Source: Dichetophora obliterata
Lineage: Eukaryota; Arthropoda; Insecta; Diptera; Sciomyzidae
Assembly (NCBI GenBank): GCA_963920525.1
Contig: OY986436.1
Span: 9,702,001 to 9,766,000 of the forward strand
Direction: 5' to 3'
DNA: 64,000 nucleotides
Below, piece by piece: positions 58,991-64,000 of this stretch; position 1 is the stretch's first letter, and each line of letters starts with the position of its first letter. The notes beneath the pieces were generated by a model. The model had not been told where the DNA came from, made no database searches, and saw only the letters and a program-made list of their open reading frames with translations. The translations under genes were made by a program, and so were the position numbers.

Positions 58991-61900
58991 CAAGACTGCA
59001 AATTCAGAAAAAAGTTTTCTGGAATTTGATTTTTTTTCAAGAATCTTAGTTAAAATTTTTTACATGAATCATAGTTTTTGACGTGGTTTTTTGCGATTTT
59101 TTTGATTTTTTAGCCATAACTTCTAAACCATACATCATAAAAGGACGATTTATGCATCAAAATGTTCCTTAAGCTACTGCCCACAAGACTGTATCCTTAA
59201 AATAATTTTAAAAATTAGATTTCATGTTAATTTCATGTGCCTTTTTTTGTCAATTTTTATTTTTTTTATTTATTTTCTAAAATAAAAACTACATATCAGA
59301 TAAGGACGATTCATGCATTAAAATGAGCACCAGGTCCTCGTCCTTAAGAAGGGATACTCCTTTGTCCAAATGCCGTTTGCTCTATCTCTTGTAGTTTAGG
59401 AGTTGTAGAACACTTTTTGGAGTGGAAGCTGGCCAAAAACATGTGCTTTTTCCGTCATAACTCCCAAACCATACATCCTACAAGGACGATTTATACACCA
59501 AATTGTTTCTAATACATATATACACAAGACTGCATATTCAGAAAAAAGTTTTCTGGAATTTGATTTTTTTTCAAGAATCTTAGTTAAAATTTTTTACATG
59601 AATCATAGTTTTTGACGTGGTTTTGTGCGATTTTTTTGATTTTTTAGCCATAACTTCTAAACCATACATCATAAAAGGACGATTTATGCATCAAAATGTT
59701 TCTTAAGCTTCTGCCCACAAGACTGTATCCTTTAAATAATTTTAAAAACTAGTTTTCATGTTTATTTCATGTGCCCTTTTTTGTCAATTTTTATTTTTTT
59801 TATTTATTTTCTAAAATAAAAACTACATGTCAGATAAGGACGATTCATGCATTAAAATGAGCACCAGGTCCTCGTCCTTAAGAAGGGATACTCCTTTGTC
59901 CAAATGCCGTTTGCTCTATCTCTTGTAGTTTAGGAGTTGTAGAACACTTTTTGGAGTGGAAGCTGGCCAAAAACATGTGCTTTTTCCGTCATAACTCCCA
60001 AACCATACATCCTACAAGGACGATTTATACACCAAATTGTTTCTAATACATATATACACAAGACTGCATATTCAGAAAAAGTTTTCTGGAATTTGATTTT
60101 TTTTCAAGAATCTTAGTTAAAATTTTTTACATGAATCATAGTTTTTGACGTGGTTTTGTGCGATTTTTTTGATTTTTTAGCCATAACTTCTAAACCATAC
60201 ATCATAAAAGGACGATTTATGCATCAAAATGTTTCTTAAGCTTCTGCCCACAAGACTGTATCCTTTAAATAATTTTAAAAACTAGTTTTCATGTTAATTT
60301 CATGTGCCCTTTTTTGTCAATTTTTATTTTTTTTATTTATTTTCTAAAATAAAAACTACATGTCAGATAAGGACGATTCATGCATTAAAATGAGCACCAG
60401 GTCCTCGTCCTTAAGAAGGGATACTCCTTTGTCCAAATGCCGTTTGCTCTATCTCTTGTAGTTTAGGAGTTGTAGAACACTTTTTGGAGTGGAAGCTGGC
60501 CAAAAACATGTGCTTTTTCCGTCATAACTCCCAAACCATACATCCTACAAGGACGATTTATACACCAAATTGTTTCTAATACATATATACACAAGACTGC
60601 ATATTCAGAAAAAGTTTTCTGGAATTTGATTTTTTTTCAAGAATCTTAGTTAAACTTTTTTACATGAATCATAGTTTTTGACGTGGTTTTGTGCGATTTT
60701 TTTGATTTTTTAGCCATAACTTCTAAACCATACATCATAAAAGGACGATTTATGCATCAAAATGTTTCTTAAGCTACTGCCCACAAGACTGTATCCTTAA
60801 AATAATTCTAAAAATTAGATTTCATGTTAATTTCATGTGCCCTTTTTTGTCAATTTTTATTTTTTTTATTTATTTTCTAAAATAAAAACTACATATCAGA
60901 TAAGGACGATTCATGCATTAAAATGAGCACTAGGTCCTCGTTCTTAAGAAGGGATACTCCTTTGTCCAAATGCCGTTTGCTCTATCTCTTGTAGCTTAGG
61001 AGTTGTAGAACACTTTTTGGAGTGGAAGCTGGCCAAAAACATGTGCTTTTTCCGTCATAACTCCCAAACCATACATCCTACAAGGACGATTTATACACCA
61101 AATTGTTTCTAATACATATATACACAAGACTGCATATTCAGAAAAAAGTTTTCTGGAATTTGATTTTTTTCAAGAATCTTAGTTAAAATTTTTTACATGA
61201 ACATAGTTTTTGACGTGGTTTTTTGCGATTTTTTTGATTTTTTAGCCATAACTTCTAAACCATACATCATAAAAGGACGATTTATGCATCAAAATGTTCC
61301 TTAAGCTACTGCCCACAAGACTGTATCCTTAAAATAATTCTAAAAATTAGATTTCATGTTAATTTCATGTGCCCTTTTTTGTCAATTTTTATTTTTTTTA
61401 TTTATTTTCTAAAATAAAAACTACATATCAGATAAGGACGATTCATGCATTAAAATGAGCACCAGGTCCTCGTCCTTAAGAAGGGATACTCCTTTGTCCA
61501 AATGCCGTTTGCTCTATCTCTTGTAGTTTAGGAGTTGTAGAACACTTTTTGGAGTGGAAGCTGGCCAAAAACATGTGCTTTTTCCATCATAACTCCCAAA
61601 CCATACATCCTACAAGGACGATTTATACACCAAATTGTTTCTCATACATATATACACAAGACTGCATATTCAGAAAAAGTTTTCTGGAATTTGATTTTTT
61701 TTCAAGAATCTTAGTTAAAATTTTTTACATGAATCATAGTTTTTGACGTGGTTTTTTGCGATTTTTTTGATTTTTTAGCCATAACTTCTAAACCATACAT
61801 CATAAAAGGACGATTTATGCATCAAAATGTTCCTTAAGCTACTGCCAACAAGACTGTATCCTTAAAATAATTTTAAAAATTAGATTTCATGTTAATTTCA

Positions 61901-64000
61901 TGTGCCCTTTTTTGTCAATTTTTATTTTTTTTATTTATTTTCTAAAATAAAAACTACATATCAGATAAGGACGATTCATGCATTAAAATGAGCACCAGGT
62001 CCTCGTCCTTAAGAAGGATACAGTCTTGTGGGCAGTAGCTCCTTTATACTTAAGAAGGGATACTCCTTTGTCCATATGCCGTTTGCTCTATCTCTTGTAG
62101 TTTAGGAGTTGTAGAACACTTTTTGGAGTGGAAGCTGGCCAAAAACATGTGCTTTTTCCGTCGTAACTCCCAAACCATACATCCTACAAAGACGATTTAT
62201 ACACCAAATTGTTTCTAATACATACATACACAAGCCTGCATATTCAGAAAAAAGTTTTCTGGAATTTGATTTTTTTTCAAGAATCTTAGTTAAAATTTTT
62301 TACATGAATCATAGTTTTTGACGTGGTTTTTTGCGATTTTTTGATTTTTTTAGCCATAACTTCTAAACCATACATCATAAAAGGACGATTTATGCATCAA
62401 AATGTTCCTTAAGCTACTGCCCACAAGACTGTATCCTTAAAATAATTTTAAAAATTAGATTTCATGTTAATTTCATGTGCCCTTTTTTGTCAATTTTTAT
62501 TTTTTTTATTTATTTTCTAAAATAAAAACTTCATATCAGATAAGGACGATTCATGCATTAAAATGATCACCAGGTCCTCGTCCTTAAGAAGGGATACTCC
62601 TTTGTCCAAATGCCGTTTGCTCTATCTCTTGTAGTTTAGGAGTTGTAGAACACTTTTCGGAGTGGAAGCTGGCCAAAAACATGTGCTTTTTCCGTCATAA
62701 CTCCCAAACCATACATCCTACAAGGACGATTTACACACCAAATTGTTTCTAATACATATATACACAAGACTGCATATTCAGAAAAAAGTTTTCTGGAATT
62801 TGATTTTTTTCAAGAATCTTAGTTAAAATTTTTTACATGAATCATAGTTTTTGACGTGGTTTTTTGCGATTTTTTGATTTTTTGGCCATAACTTCTAAAC
62901 CATACATCATAAAAGGACGATTTATGCATCAAAATATTCCTTAAGCTTCTGCCCACAAGACTGTATCCTTTAAATAATTTTAAAAACTAGTTTTCATGTT
63001 AATTTCATGTGCCCTTTTTTGTCAATTTTTATTTTTTTTATTTATTTTCTAAAATAAAAACTACATGTCAGATAAGGACGATTCATGCATTAAAATGAGC
63101 ACCAGGTCCTCGTCCTTAAGAAGGGATACTCCTTTGTCCAAATGCCGTTTGCTCTATCTCTTGTAGTTTAGGAGTTGTAGAACACTTTTTGGAGTGGAAG
63201 CTGGCCAAAAACATGTGCTTTTTCCGTCATAACTCCCAAACCATACATCCTACAAGGACGATTTATACACCAAATTGTTTCTAATACATATATACACAAG
63301 ACTGCATATTCAGAAAAAGTTTTCTGGAATTTGATTTTTTTTCAAGAATCTTAGTTAAACTTTTTTACATGAATCATAGTTTTTGACGTGGTTTTGTGCG
63401 ATTTTTTTGATTTTTTAGCCATAACTTCTAAACCATACATCATAAAAGGACGATTTATGCATCAAAATGTTTCTTAAGCTACTGCCCACAAGACTGTATC
63501 CTTAAAATAATTCTAAAAATTAGATTTCATGTTAATTTCATGTGCCCTTTTTTGTCAATTTTTATTTTTTTTATTTATTTTCTAAAATAAAAACTACATA
63601 TCAGATAAGGACGATTCATGCATTAAAATGAGCACTAGGTCCTCGTTCTTAAGAAGGGATACTCCTTTGTCCAAATGCCGTTTGCTCTATCTCTTGTAGC
63701 TTAGGAGTTGTAGAACACTTTTTGGAGTGGAAGCTGGCCAAAAACATGTGCTTTTTCCGTCATAACTCCCAAACCATACATCCTACAAGGACGATTTATA
63801 CACCAAATTGTTTCTAATACATATATACACAAGACTGCATATTCAGAAAAAAGTTTTCTGGAATTTGATTTTTTTCAAGAATCTTAGTTAAAATTTTTTA
63901 CATGAACATAGCTTTTGACGTGGTTTTTTGCGATTTTTTTGATTTTTTAGCCATAACTTCTAAACCATACATCATAAAAGGACGATTTATGCATCAAAAT
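58991..64000 (+). repeat. Distal satellite segment with a five-monomer duplication
   Basis: Variants AACTAGTTTTCATG and ACATGTCAGATAAGG mark several monomers here (about 59747-59830, 60283-60363, 62985-63070). GAGCACTAGGTCCTCGTTC at 60925 and 63630 marks a block repeated at an offset of about 2,705 bases, five monomers plus the 46-base excess near 62014. Confidence 0.75.
62014..62040 (-). other. Inverted 27-nt satellite fragment inside a monomer
   Basis: AAGGATACAGTCTTGTGGGC continuing AGTAGCT is the exact complement of the segment AGCTACTGCCCACAAGACTG continuing TATCCTT in the third subunit of the same satellite. It sits between CGTCCTTAAG and a repeated TTAAGAAGGGATACTCC, adding about 46 bases to the monomer. 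Confidence 0.9.

Larger units (their letters stand above)
36405..64000 (+). repeat. Satellite DNA array, ~532-bp monomer, continuing past the window end
   Basis: The marker ACTACATATCAGATAAGGAC recurs at 36409, 36673, 37207, 37471, 38004, 38535, 39067, 39601, 40134, 40664, 41196 and onward with 530-534-base spacing. About 50 monomers are present in head-to-tail orientation. Within the monomer, 'aaggacgattNatgcatNaaaatg' occurs three times with spacings of about 180, 191 and 161 bases, so the monomer is an old trimer. Open frames of 60-66 codons that repeat through the array (minus-strand MCIYVLETIWCINRPC-type) are carried passively and show no sign of being genes. The orientation sign is arbitrary. 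Confidence 0.95.

Overview
The window looks like chromosomal DNA of a higher fly (Diptera, Cyclorrhapha, perhaps a calyptrate). It is AT-rich and its only convincing host gene has small GT-AG introns plus one very large one, CAG/CAA-encoded glutamine runs, and Drosophila-like splice donors. The rest is decayed non-LTR retrotransposons, Helitrons, hAT-type and foldback elements, a tRNA-derived SINE and a long satellite array. No bacterial, organellar or viral genes were recognised. The species call is inference.

Layout. 1-2.27 kb: a broken RTE-like non-LTR retrotransposon on the minus strand. 2.27-10.5 kb: unclassified DNA with small repeats and one terminal-inverted-repeat element. 10.5-16.7 kb: a stack of insertions. 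A minus-strand non-LTR ORF2 is split by a solo LTR (TG...CA ends, 6-bp target duplication), which itself carries a minisatellite and two copies of one inverted-repeat element. The same retrotransposon is abutted by a Helitron (14,435-16,737), and a second Helitron 3' end lies at 10,581.

18.9-29.1 kb: the one host gene, plus strand, four coding exons (18921-19078, 27007-27542, 27925-28859, 28919-29059). Reading phase agrees at all three junctions and gives 589 residues. The product has a signal peptide, a Gln-rich stretch, a Pro/Tyr-rich stretch, an acidic stretch, His/Asp clusters, one transmembrane segment and a short cytoplasmic tail. I do not recognise the gene by name. Its 7.9-kb first intron is mostly inverted-repeat DNA: a foldback-like repeat (about 19.16-21.28 kb) holding a SINE in one arm and a hAT-type MITE in the other, then a 3.9-kb foldback element (21.56-25.49 kb), then a 0.48-kb inverted-repeat element (25.75-26.23 kb).

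29.4-36.4 kb: a 3' fragment of one non-LTR element on the minus strand, and a second non-LTR reverse transcriptase on the plus strand broken by two insertions (30,069-30,672 and 30,794-31,207, the latter with an 8-bp target duplication). AT-rich tandem and inverted repeats and a 257-bp inverted-repeat element follow.

36.4-64.0 kb: an uninterrupted satellite array that runs off the window. The monomer is about 532 bp and is itself a diverged trimer of roughly 160-190-bp subunits. From about 45.3 to 59.0 kb the array has an 11-monomer higher-order period of 5,850 bp. Its left margin holds shortened 264-bp units, and one monomer at 62.0 kb carries a 27-nt inverted piece of the satellite. Together this suggests a gene sitting in or next to heterochromatin. 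All positions and repeat matches were read by eye, without alignment software.
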